Shown here piece by piece: positions 1-8,843 of a stretch of 64,000 nt of DNA. Every line of letters starts with the position of its first letter. The stretch's first letter is position 1. Made by a program: the position numbers and the translations under genes. The notes beneath the pieces are model-generated. The model had not been told where the DNA came from. It saw only the letters and a list, made by a program, of their open reading frames with translations, and made no database searches. Source of the DNA: Brienomyrus brachyistius (Eukaryota; Chordata; Actinopteri; Osteoglossiformes; Mormyridae); the NCBI RefSeq assembly GCF_023856365.1, contig NC_064542.1:11553863-11617862 (forward strand). Reading direction: 5' to 3'.

Positions 1-260
1 GCCATGTACTCCTCCAACACTGCCTTGTACTCCTCCAACACTGCCTTGTACTCCTCCTCCACCGCCACTGTCTGGCTCTCCTCCACCACCTTTGCCTGGC
101 TCTCTACTACCATTGCCTTTTTTCCTTTCCCTTTTTTTGCAAAAAGCTTCTTTAGCCAGGATTTCTTTTTCTTTCCTCCTTTGTCCTTCCTTTCTAGGGC
201 TTCCCCAGCGTCGTTTGGTTCCGCTGGCGGCCTAAAGCAATTCAGAAAAATCCACTTCAT
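1..260 (-). CDS. Glu-rich tandem-repeat protein, copy 0 (C-terminus outside window)
   Basis: This is the N-terminal part of the array gene, read leftwards from ATG 258-260 and cut by the window edge after about 86 codons. It carries the invariant start MKWIFLNCFRPP, the Lys-rich stretch, and the beginning of the Glu-rich repeats. It matches the other copies. Function is unknown. The TATA box lies at 323-329, at the same spacing as in the other copies. Confidence 0.6.
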   Translation of the reverse strand, partial: MKWIFLNCFRPPAEPNDAGEALERKDKGGKKKKSWLKKLFAKKGKGKKAMVVESQAKVVEESQTVAVEEEYKAVLEEYKAVLEEYM

Positions 261-322
261 TTTGAGATGCGTCTTGTTCGAAATCAGATTTGTTTTGAAC
301 TGATACTGGTGCCTACAGCAGA

Positions 323-365
323 ATTTATACCTTCAGAATGATGACATCAGAGTTGTCACGGTAAC
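323..365 (-). promoter_or_regulatory. Core promoter of gene copy 0 (TATA, CRE-like, X-box-like)
   Basis: On the minus strand the order is GTTACCGTGACAAC (352-365, like an RFX X-box with one mismatch in the second half), TGATGTCATCA (339-349, like a CRE/ATF site) and TATAAAT (323-329), then the ATG 63 bp on. It is described more fully at copy 1. Binding is inferred from consensus only. Confidence 0.45.
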
Positions 366-834
366 ATTGTGTTCTAGAATTCAACTGTAGGTGCCATATT
401 TGGTCAGTGGTTCAATTTTTTTTAATTCTCTGCATTTTTTATATGCTTTATTCAGCTCATATTCTGCAGCATATATTGTATGAATTTTCATATTTACCTT
501 AATTAGTTTACTCGCAGATAATATTCTGTACTTGCAAACAATGCAGAAACCTACCAAACATTGCCGGGCCGTTCCTGTGCTCACAGAGCGTAGTGAGCTT
601 TACTTTACTCAGGAGGAGGACAGGCTCACATTTTCTGACCGTGGCCATGCTGTGCTATATTGTGAAAGGTGCTGAACTTAGTGATGAGACAGTTAATACC
701 CAGATTCGGGAGATCGCCTCCTCAAAGTGAGGCCCAGTGACTTCAAGCTGGGAATCGGGGCTTGCTAAGTTCATGCAATATCATGTGACCGATGACTTCC
801 GATTCATCCTGAGGTGTAAGAGGCTTTGAATCCT

Positions 835-860
835 ATTGGCTCTTCAAAACTTTTATATAA
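835..860 (+). promoter_or_regulatory. Possible plus-strand promoter (inverted CCAAT plus TATA)
   Basis: ATTGG (inverted CCAAT, 835-839) is followed 14 bp later by TATATAA (854-860). The spacing is short but possible for a plus-strand promoter, and the element is present in every unit. The next ATG (866) is too close to the TATA box to be on the transcript, and no good ORF follows, so any product would be noncoding. Chance occurrence in AT-rich DNA is the main alternative. Confidence 0.2.
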
Positions 861-2293
861 GTGAGATGATTCTAATTAGCAATGGTAGTGGAGGCCAGTT
901 TAACCAAAGAACCAACCGCCAGATGATGGGTCACAGCAAGGAGGGGTATGGGGTTGGGTATCAGTGTTTGGGTACATTAAATGGAGGTGAGATAAAACAT
1001 TTGGTAAGGTTTAGCAGCATCTGTAATATCCCTGCATTGTAGGCAGAGCTTTCTGGATAGATTCTGGACACACACACCCCTCTATTGGACAAATTGATTC
1101 AGAAAATGGATGGATGGAATGCAGTGTTTTTCATGTGTTTTCATGAGTGGAAGTGAACTTTTACAGAACTGAGTATTTGAGTAAGTAGGAGAAAAATCCA
1201 TTTTTGATTAATCTTATTGCCTGTATTTTTGCCCCTTATTTTGAGCTGTTTTAAATGCTGCACTGTTCAGTTGCAAATGGTAGGTCCCTCTGAATCCCAT
1301 CTTCGCTTTACTCCACCTCCTGTTATTCACAGGTATCTGACTCTCGAATCCGGCTGAAATGATCCCAGTCGATTTTCCAATCTCCGCCTTTTCTATTTGG
1401 CAGAATGCACAGCCTGGATCCAAGCTGCCTTCCTTCCCAGTTGGAGTAACAGTTGGCTCCACCTGACACTATACCATTTAAACCCCAGCTGATCACAGAG
1501 CTTATTGCAGGATGTGCGTTTGTTCCTCTCCATGTGTTGTGGGGCTGCCATGCCTAACTCCTATAGTAAGGAGAAGGTCATAAACTTGTGTTCTTATATT
1601 TTAATAATTCTGAAATGGGTAAGAAATGAGCAGCAGGACGATATAGAGCTAAAAGTTGCGATTTTTCTAGCACTACGATGTAACCCAAGGAGAAAGGCAG
1701 CACTGCCTTGCTGAATGTGATTTCTGTGGCAAAAAGATGGTGATATTGCTGGCAAGCGGTCTTTTTATTAAACTCAAATGTAACTCTGTCAAAGTACAAT
1801 TTTACCAGGGTCCGTTAAATGAACCCCCCAGAAGACAGAATGAAGCTGTAATTCATACAGGTGGCAAAACTAAAATGTCTCTTGGTAATTTCATCAGGGC
1901 AGTGATGAAATTACAAATGTGCATGTTTTTGGCGAGTGATGGATGAGGTGATATGAAACATGCAGTTGTCTATAATCGCTGCAGCTTTGGGGAAAGACTA
2001 GCATCCCTTTAAAATTCATTACATTAGGATGGCAGGCAGAGGTCACTGCAGTTTGGACGTGCCAGGAACAGACGAATAAAGCCAAGTAGAATGTATGGAA
2101 CTTCCAGTCTTTCAGTAATATTTCACAGAGTAAGGCATAACTAAACGCACTGCTGAGAAAATGAGTGTAGAGGATTACAGTAGTATAATGCTAATCCCTA
2201 CTATATACACTCCATATACGATACACATTTAATATACATTTATTGCTGCTGTGTTTTACAACTGGACATGGGGTGGGTTCTTTTTCCCTGTGG

Positions 2294-2297
2294 GTAA
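2294..2297. repeat. Target-site duplication gtaa, left copy
   Basis: The left flank of the provirus ends in gtaa and the right flank begins with gtaa (11387-11390). Every other array unit has the uninterrupted site gtgggtaaggaaag (for example around 16537-16550), so the duplication is proved by comparison with the empty site. Four bases is the spacing left by gammaretrovirus-type integrases. Confidence 0.93.
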
Positions 2298-2754
2298 TGT
2301 AGGAAATCCACTTGCAGAGTCTCCGCAGTTTCAGCAAAATGATGGTTTATTGAACAGTAAAAATAATACAATGTAATACAGTGTAGAGAGACACACCGGG
2401 TACTGAAAGGCAGCTCAGATACAAATTGAAGACAGTTCTTCACCCCCCTTTATACCCCAAAAAGCCCTCCCCACCAAGGTGTTGTGTGTAGGTGTTGTGA
2501 GTGAATTTACATATAAAGAGTGACCCCCTGGAGTGTGAGGATCCTGAGACAGGGACGGGACAGGACAGGGTGGGGACTTTTATGATCATTGTAATTAAAT
2601 TCTTATCGCCTTATCTTATCCTTATCACCCTAGTGGTGCCGACTGGAACCCCCATTCTCTCCCTGGCTTCCCCCATGATCATAAATTCCTATTATTGTCT
2701 GTATTCAAATGATCAACCAAGAACCTTGGGGCATCTTTACTACTTTTCCTTACA
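2298..2754 (-). repeat. 3' LTR of the provirus
   Basis: This 457-bp terminal repeat appears identical to 10930-11386. On the minus strand it begins TGTAAGG and ends TTCCTACA. It contains a TATAAA box (2449-2454) and an AATAAA signal (2346-2351) about 100 bp further on. In this copy the AATAAA would end the proviral transcript. Confidence 0.95.
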
Positions 2755-2758
2755 TAAT

Positions 2759-2766
2759 CCCCCCTT
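2759..2766 (-). other. Polypurine tract (plus-strand DNA primer)
   Basis: The minus strand reads AAGGGGGG and then ATTA just before the TG of the 3' LTR. This is the expected position and composition for a retroviral PPT. It follows the end of env by about 135 bp. Confidence 0.8.
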
Positions 2767-2899
2767 AAACCTTGAGCCTCAGTGCAAGAGCAGTGAGAGG
2801 TTTACCCAGAGCACAGTACGACCATCATACTGATCAGTGGTCAACATACAAGGGGTGGATAGGGGAGGTCGTAGCGGTGTGGTTGTCTGTCTCCATAAC

Positions 2900-5173
2900 C
2901 TACACCCTACTTTGTGTCATGCACACTTTCCTCTCCACATATCCAAGGTCCCTTTTCCGCTGTTCCCTTAGGAATCTGAGATAGCCCATCAAGGCCACAC
3001 CCACCAGCAGCACCACGACACCTGCAGTGATCACTGCTTTGAACAGTACATCCCAGTACATGTCCTGGTAGTTCTCATTCAGCGTCGACATTCCACTGAT
3101 ATAGTTACTGACCTGCTCTGTCAGTTCCTTCTCACGCTCATGCATTTTAAGCAGCTGAACCTCCAGTTGCTGCTCAACCTCTTGGAGGTCTTGAATCCTG
3201 TTTGTTTCAGGCAAAGGTTCAGGCTGGAGGAATTCTGCATAAGGGTCGTCTAAGTAAAGGTCAATCCTGTTCTTGGTATAGTACAATTTTCTGCCTCCAA
3301 TGTTCATTGGGTAGATCACCTGAATGCAGAAAGCATTGCTTGGTGCTCTGCACTGTAGATTGGTTGTGGTTAAACTATTGTTAATTGCATTAATGCAATA
3401 GGTGTTGTTACCAATGAACCTGATGTCCACATACTGTGGCTTCACCACTTCTGTGGAGATCACACAGTGCGCATCACTGCTGTTCATCCACCCACAACCA
3501 AGACTTGGATTTAACCTATCACCTGAACACATTATTATATTCTTACCAATACTGCAACCCTCTAAACTTTCAATTGCTAACATTGTTATTCCATCCTGTA
3601 CTGTCATACCATGGTCTCTATGTACTTTAGTCAAAGTGTTGTCGTGTAGTTTCCCCATGTTGATCATGTTATAAGTTTTACGGTACACATCCTTATCATG
3701 GTAGATGGGTATAGCCATAGCAAATGCTATCGTCTGGGTTGTGTGGTTGTACGATAATACTTCTGAAATAGCATTCTTGACTATGTGCTCAAATTTTACA
3801 GGTAGTTCGCATTCCTCTTTGTATCTTTTACATACGCAAATACCCTCCTTAATATTGTTCTCTACACAATTACCACAAATGGTTTTGTTGTCAATTGATA
3901 CTTGTACCCTCCTGTCATGCGCACAGTTTATCCTAGAAGTGAAGTGGGTACCGTTTTTGTAGTTATATATACATAAACTCTCCCAGTTGCTCAAGAAGAA
4001 CATTTCCTTTTGGAATTTATGTTGATGGCATTCTGTATCACGTAGCTCACTCAGAATGTCTCGGGCTAGTTTGGAGTTATACCAATTAACATCAGTTTCA
4101 GCACACATGGTGAGATTTGTCCCGAAACCTTCCCTTCTGCCTGACTCACAATTCCTCCATGCGTTTTGCATGTCTCCCTCCTTGATGAAGTGTCTTGGAA
4201 ACCTGTTGGCAATTAAATCAGTAACAAAATCCTGTACCATTGTCCGCATATGGCTGGCTGCTGCCAAACAGAATTGCCGTTGAGACAGCTTAAGGAGTTC
4301 TGCCACAACCTCAGCATTCAGTGATATATGTGCTTGCATATACTTTACCATGATTTCATCTGTTTCACTAGCAAAATGAATATGGTCCTGAAGAAACCCT
4401 CCTAACTTTGTTTTTACGTCTGTAATATAGCTTTTCAGCAATCCCACCTGATGACTGTTGTACAAGGAATTCCCTAATCCGAACATACCTCCCAGATCCC
4501 CAAGTTTTTTTCGTTTTTTTCGCTTCTCAGCCATCCCTCTGAGTCCTAATTCCTCCCATTCTTTCTGCATTATGTCATCAAATGGTTTGCTAATGCTAGG
4601 CTCGTCTTTGCAGGCGTCAATTAGTTGTGTGTTCAAATCGTTCAGATCCATTACAACCGTTACAAATTCCCATTGTACATTGTTTATATATGTGTAGGGT
4701 GTAGGAACAGTGATTATTCCGTTGACTGGCATGGGCCACATCCTGGGACACCGTTCCTCGCACCTTTGTTCCTGATTAATTACCCACCCCAGCTTACAAT
4801 TACACTTAAAGTTCCCAATTGTATTGATGCAGATTTGGCTAAGACCACAAGGTGGCTTACTTCCTCTGCACTCATCAATGTCCTCACAACTACTAACTCA
4901 GTTTCCCATGAGTCCTGCAGAGCAGTGGCATTGTTCTTGTCCAAGGGAAGTCTTTGAACATGTGGAGTTTACATGGCATGTCACGTTGTAGTCATTGTAG
5001 TGGAGGTATGCTGTTCCATTGTCATGCACCATACATCTGCTTGCTGTGTCGCTGCAGTCCGCAAGTGCAAAGCATACCATGAGTAGGAAGGACCAGATGA
5101 GCCCCCCTTGATCGTTTCTCCGCTGTGTCATGGCTTGATGCGATGGAAACCTGAAAAACATCAAGTGCAGCAT
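2900..5173 (-). pseudogene. env: env: EGF-module envelope glycoprotein, interrupted by one in-frame TGA
   Basis: This is one reading frame from ATG 5171-5173 (a second ATG is at 5127-5129) to the stop at 2900-2902. It is open except for TGA at 4898-4900. A hydrophobic signal-peptide-like segment lies near residues 24-40. A Cys-rich part follows, with a probable EGF-like module that contains the TGA, then a canonical calcium-binding EGF module (4762-4882). Farther on, in the 613-codon stretch starting at 4741, there is a furin-like RKKR (4511-4522) followed by a Gly-rich hydrophobic run that could be a fusion peptide. Near the C-terminus are a Glu/Gln-rich probable coiled coil, a transmembrane helix (about residues 565-588 of that stretch) and a short basic tail. 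No CX6CC motif is present. The surface part (~200 codons) is small and the membrane-anchored part (~535 residues) is large for a gammaretrovirus. Pol ends 16 bp before the ATG. As it stands the TGA should prevent full-length Env unless it is read through. Confidence 0.85.
4762..4882 (-). other. Calcium-binding EGF-like module encoded within env
   Basis: The frame after the TGA encodes DIDEC and then six cysteines spaced C-x6-C-x5-C-x8-C-x-C-x11-C. It includes C-x-N-x4-F-x-C, the Asp/Asn-hydroxylation consensus of calcium-binding EGF domains, and a Gly-Trp after the fifth cysteine. Just upstream, a Cys-rich stretch ending at the TGA has the C-x5-C-x9-C-x-C spacing of another EGF-like module. 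The pair resembles the tandem EGFs of host adhesion receptors such as the ADGRE/CD97 type. Host origin is inference. Confidence 0.8.
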
Positions 5174-5189
5174 TTATTCTTATGTCGGG

Positions 5190-8100
5190 TTAACATCTTG
5201 GATTTTTATACAATTTGCATTGGTCAGCATGGAACCATCTGTATACTGGTTCTTTCCTCCCTTTCAGTCTAAGCTTGAGATTGCCCTCCCCACAGGTGTC
5301 CACAATTTCATGTGGTCCTGTCCAATTTGCATCCCAAGGCCCTTTCTGGAGGTAATTTTTGACCAATACCTGCTCCCCTATTTCAAATTTGTGGATGCTG
5401 GGTTTTACAGCATCATCCCATCGTTTCTTATTTCCCTGGTGGGCTACTCCCATGTTGTGCGCGGCAAACAGTAGTCTGTCTTCCAGAGTCCTCTGGACAT
5501 TTTTCAGAAACTGGTCATGTTGCACTCGATCTAGAATTGGTTTCGGCACATCTCCCATGTTGGGATGCAACAAGGGCATCTTCCTGCCTGTCATCAGTTC
5601 ATGAGGGCTAATGCCAGTACTCTTACTGCTGGTGGCCCTTATGGCCATTAGGATTCCTGGTAACTGACGACACCAGTCCTGCCCAGCATCTAGGACAGCC
5701 TTTTTCAAGACTGTCTTCAGAGTCCTGTTCATTCTCTCCACCAGTCCAGATGACTGAGGGTGGTAGGGTATGTGCCACTTTTGTATGATTCCCAGAATTT
5801 CACAAAGATCTTTTATAATTTGGCCTGTGAAGTGTGTGCCTCGGTCACTTTCCAATCTGTGTGGAAATCCCCATCTTGAAAATACCTGTTCCCATAATAC
5901 TCGGGCCGTGGCTGCAGCTGTGCATTTCTTGATTGGGAATGCCTCAATCCATTTGCTAAAAGTATCTACAATAACTAGCAGGTAGTGGTACCCCCCTTTG
6001 GCAGGTGGCAACGGTCCCATATAATCAATTTGAAGGTTTACCCATGGTCCTTCGACTACCAAGGGCTGTCCCAACAAGGCCTTACGCTTATATGGGCTGG
6101 GGTCCATCTGTGCACAGATTATGCATCGATCACAAACTTCCTCTATAGTTTGCCTGATCCCTGGCCACCAGTGGGAACCCTGCACCATTTCTAACACTTT
6201 CCTTGCAGCTGCGTGCCCACTGACCTTATGCATATATTCCACAATCTGCTTTCTCAGGGAACTGGGGGTAACCCATCGTTCAGTCGGCTTGCTGTGGATG
6301 AGAAGCCCCTCTCTATTGGCTAGGCACTCTCGTTCTTTTTCATAGGCTGGAGGCAAAACAGTTCCTTCAATCAATGCTTTTTGCACTACTTCAATTTCAA
6401 GGTGCTTTTTCTGCAATGTGACTAAGTCTACAGGAGTCCCTGGCTTAGCAACCCCAGCCATCTTAGTAAGTGGCTCCTCTGCACAGGGGTCCCCATGTTT
6501 AGCAGCCTTCTTTGCTAATTGATCAACATAATTGTTGTTGTCTCCCTGGGGAGTTTTCCCTGGAGCCTGATGGGCCTTCACCTTTGTAATGCAAATTCTA
6601 TCTGGTTCCTGAGCAGCTATCTCCCAGATCTGTTGCAGGCTATTGTGATGCACTATTGGCTTTCCATCTGCAGTGCAGAACCCTCTCTGTTGCCATAATG
6701 CAAGATACTCAGTTAGAGCATGCACTACAAAAGCACTGTCTGAATGGACATGTATTGGCCCCCGATACTTTTCAACTGCTGTTAGTACAGCCGTGACCTC
6801 AGCCTTCTGCGCTGAATCACTTGGAGGGCATTTAATTAATGTCTCCTCCCCTAGTTCAGGTGCCCAAATGGCACAGCCTGTCCAGTACTGGCCATCCTCC
6901 CAGTACCTGGAACCATCAACATACAACTGTATGTCATCAGTTTTTCCAGAAAGTCTAAAAATTCCCTTTGGATTTGTGTTTCTTACTTCCCCACAGTCAT
7001 GTGGCTCTCCATCGTACATGAGTGAGTTTGGTAGATGGGAATGTGAATATTTCACTCTGATGGGCCGGCTGTTAATCTCAGTTAACCATCTACCAACCCT
7101 TTGTGATGATACCCCTTTGATCTGGCCTTGGAGCAGTAGCTTGATTGGTGTGTGTGGGGTTTGGAGTTCTAACTCATTGAATCCCACTATGTGCTCTGTG
7201 ACCTCTAATGCCCAGTGTACTCCTAATAAATGTTTGGTACACCTGTCAAACCCTCTCTCCACTGGTGTCAGCATTCTGGAAAAGTACCCAACTGGCCTCT
7301 GTTGGTAGTGTACTTCCTGGAGCAGAACGGCTGATAACGCCTGTTCAGTAGCTGCCACCTGAATTGCAAAAGGCTTCTCACTGTCTGGGTTTCTAAGGGC
7401 GGGGGCTGTCATTAAGGCCTTTTTCAGTGTTTCAAAAGACTCTTGGTCTTTTGGGGTCCATTCTAGGTCCTCTGTCTTACTTCTCTTTCCTTTTAGATGG
7501 TCATATAATGGGGCGGCTATTTCTGCAAAACCCTCTATGAAGTCTCTGCAAAAACGTACAATGCCCAGGAATGACCTTAATGCTGTTACCGTGTGTGGCC
7601 TTGGCAACTTCTGCACCACTGCTACCTTCTGTGGGTCTGGTGTTCGACCCCCCTCAGTTATTTGGACACCAAGGAATTTCACTTCCGACACAAATAACTG
7701 GGCCTTTTTTGGGTTCAGTTTCAGCCCTGCTTTTTTCACGATGTCTAATACTTCCTCCAGAAGCTCAAAATGCTCCACCTCAGTTTCTGTCTGGATCAAC
7801 AAGTCATCTACATATTGAACAACCTGCTCCGGTTTTCTCACATCCTTTAATATGTCAGCCATACACTGGTGAAACAGTGTTGGTGAGTTGTGGAAACCCT
7901 GTGGTAAAACAACCCATGTGTACTGCTTTTCTCGAAAGGTAAAAGCAAATTTATACTGGCTGTCAGGATGCACTGGAATTGACCAGAATCCATTGGACAC
8001 ATCCAGAGTGGAGTATATTTTTGATGTGCTTTGTAAACTAGCCATTATGTTTGGGGTCCTTGCCACCACCGCAGCCGCGGAAGGTGTTGAAGCATTTATC

Positions 8101-8840
8101 TGTCTGTAATCAATAGTCAGCCTCCATGAACCATCAGGCTTCCTTACAGGCCACACAGGTGAGTTGACTGTGGATACACATGTCCTTAGGACACCTTGTT
8201 CGAGCAGCGAATCAATAACACGAGCGATGTTTGTTTCTGCATCTCTAGGATATTTATACTGTCTTTGCGCTGGGGGGTCATCCCCTTGAACGTGCACTTC
8301 CATGTTTTTGACTCTCCCACAGTCATGTTTATGTCTGGCCCACACACCTTCGTGTTGCTGCAATATCTCTGCTAGTTTCTGGTTGTCTGTTCTCAAAAGG
8401 TCTGGCAAGTCATATGTCAAAACACCCTTTACAGTAGCAACTGCGTGCCTGTCTGGGATGACAACATAATCTGTATCTCCCTCACCTTTCCAAAGTGTTT
8501 CGTTAGCCAGATCAACAATGTAATTGTTGTCTTTCATCACATCGGCCCCAAGAATGGATTCCTCGTGCGTCTTTGACATCCAAACTTTCATTACAATTGG
8601 ATCACTACCAATCTGTGCTTGTATGGGAACAGACTGTTTTACTATCAGCACTCCACTACCAACCCCAATTAATTCTGTTGTTTTACCAGTGGTGGGAAAA
8701 TCCAAATGAGTGAGGGTGATTGCAGCTCCTGTGTCTACTAACCATTTGTCACAGTGGCCTCTAACTGCAACTTCAACACTAGGTCTGCCAAATCTATCAG
8801 ATTTCAAATCACCCACCTTTCTAATAGAGGCCAGACACCC
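5190..8840 (-). CDS. pol: pol: protease, reverse transcriptase, RNase H, integrase (made by UAG readthrough)
   Basis: This is a single open frame of about 1216 codons that continues the gag frame after its UAG. Numbering from the GTG codon at 8816, protease has DTG at 28-30. Reverse transcriptase spans about 190-390, with the LDVSNG Asp at 272 and YVDD at 335-338. RNase H has Asp634, Glu673, Asp693 and Asp765. Integrase has a zinc-binding H863/H868/C898/C901 set and the catalytic triad Asp931, Asp991, Glu1027, and ends with a WTGP-containing C-terminal domain. All catalytic residues are present and there is no frameshift. No ATG lies near the start, which supports synthesis as Gag-Pol. The enzymes copy the RNA genome into DNA and insert it into host chromosomes. 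The order and the protease-in-pol arrangement fit the gamma/epsilonretrovirus group. Confidence 0.95.
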   Translation of the reverse strand, partial: GCLASIRKVGDLKSDRFGRPSVEVAVRGHCDKWLVDTGAAITLTHLDFPTTGKTTELIGVGSGVLIVKQSVPIQAQIGSDPIVMKVWMSKTHEESILGADVMKDNNYIVDLANETLWKGEGDTDYVVIPDRHAVATVKGVLTYDLPDLLRTDNQKLAEILQQHEGVWARHKHDCGRVKNMEVHVQGDDPPAQRQYKYPRDAETNIARVIDSLLEQGVLRTCVSTVNSPVWPVRKPDGSWRLTIDYRQINASTPSAAAVVARTPNIMASLQSTSKIYSTLDVSNGFWSIPVHPDSQYKFAFTFREKQYTWVVLPQGFHNSPTLFHQCMADILKDVRKPEQVVQYVDDLLIQTETEVEHFELLEEVLDIVKKAGLKLNPKKAQLFVSEVKFLGVQITEGGRTPDPQKVAVVQKLPRPHTVTALRSFLGIVRFCRDFIEGFAEIAAPLYDHLKGKRSKTEDLEWTPKDQESFETLKKALMTAPALRNPDSEKPFAIQVAATEQALSAVLLQEVHYQQRPVGYFSRMLTPVERGFDRCTKHLLGVHWALEVTEHIVGFNELELQTPHTPIKLLLQGQIKGVSSQRVGRWLTEINSRPIRVKYSHSHLPNSLMYDGEPHDCGEVRNTNPKGIFRLSGKTDDIQLYVDGSRYWEDGQYWTGCAIWAPELGEETLIKCPPSDSAQKAEVTAVLTAVEKYRGPIHVHSDSAFVVHALTEYLALWQQRGFCTADGKPIVHHNSLQQIWEIAAQEPDRICITKVKAHQAPGKTPQGDNNNYVDQLAKKAAKHGDPCAEEPLTKMAGVAKPGTPVDLVTLQKKHLEIEVVQKALIEGTVLPPAYEKERECLANREGLLIHSKPTERWVTPSSLRKQIVEYMHKVSGHAAARKVLEMVQGSHWWPGIRQTIEEVCDRCIICAQMDPSPYKRKALLGQPLVVEGPWVNLQIDYMGPLPPAKGGYHYLLVIVDTFSKWIEAFPIKKCTAAATARVLWEQVFSRWGFPHRLESDRGTHFTGQIIKDLCEILGIIQKWHIPYHPQSSGLVERMNRTLKTVLKKAVLDAGQDWCRQLPGILMAIRATSSKSTGISPHELMTGRKMPLLHPNMGDVPKPILDRVQHDQFLKNVQRTLEDRLLFAAHNMGVAHQGNKKRWDDAVKPSIHKFEIGEQVLVKNYLQKGPWDANWTGPHEIVDTCGEGNLKLRLKGRKEPVYRWFHADQCKLYKNPRC

Positions 8841-8843
8841 CTA
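8841..8843 (-). promoter_or_regulatory. gag UAG, probable translational readthrough site
   Basis: The gag frame ends CAA UAG GGG and the pol frame continues in register without another stop. This matches the arrangement in murine leukaemia-type viruses, where UAG followed by a G-rich stretch and a pseudoknot is read as glutamine in a few percent of passages. The downstream pseudoknot was not modelled. Confidence 0.75.

Larger units (their letters stand above)
1..2297. repeat. Tandem array unit U0 (right part, cut by window edge and ERV)
   Basis: This is the right-hand part of one ~5.1 kb array unit. It starts inside the repeat gene and ends exactly at the retroviral insertion point. It matches 14247-16540 and the equivalent part of every later unit almost base for base. 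From left to right it holds the 5' coding end of gene copy 0, its promoter, and about 1.9 kb of AT-rich sequence with no convincing gene. The short ORFs of 60-82 codons there mostly begin at GTG or other non-ATG codons and persist only because the units are near identical. Confidence 0.95.

Noticed and set aside
381..2085. Several 60-82-codon ORFs repeated in each unit (for example minus 1214-1462)
   Set aside because: Those checked (minus 381-584 and minus 1214-1462) start at GTG, and none shows a recognisable motif. Their conservation only reflects near-identical units.
2501..2833. 110-codon plus-strand ORF over the LTR
   Set aside because: It lies antisense in LTR sequence with no motif; the LTR function explains the region.
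4898..4900. TGA in env as a selenocysteine codon
   Set aside because: No SECIS element could be recognised and there is no precedent that I know of in retroviral Env.
8814..8816. GTG at 8816 as an independent start for pol
   Set aside because: Pol is in the gag frame and open up to the UAG; readthrough explains it better than initiation at GTG.
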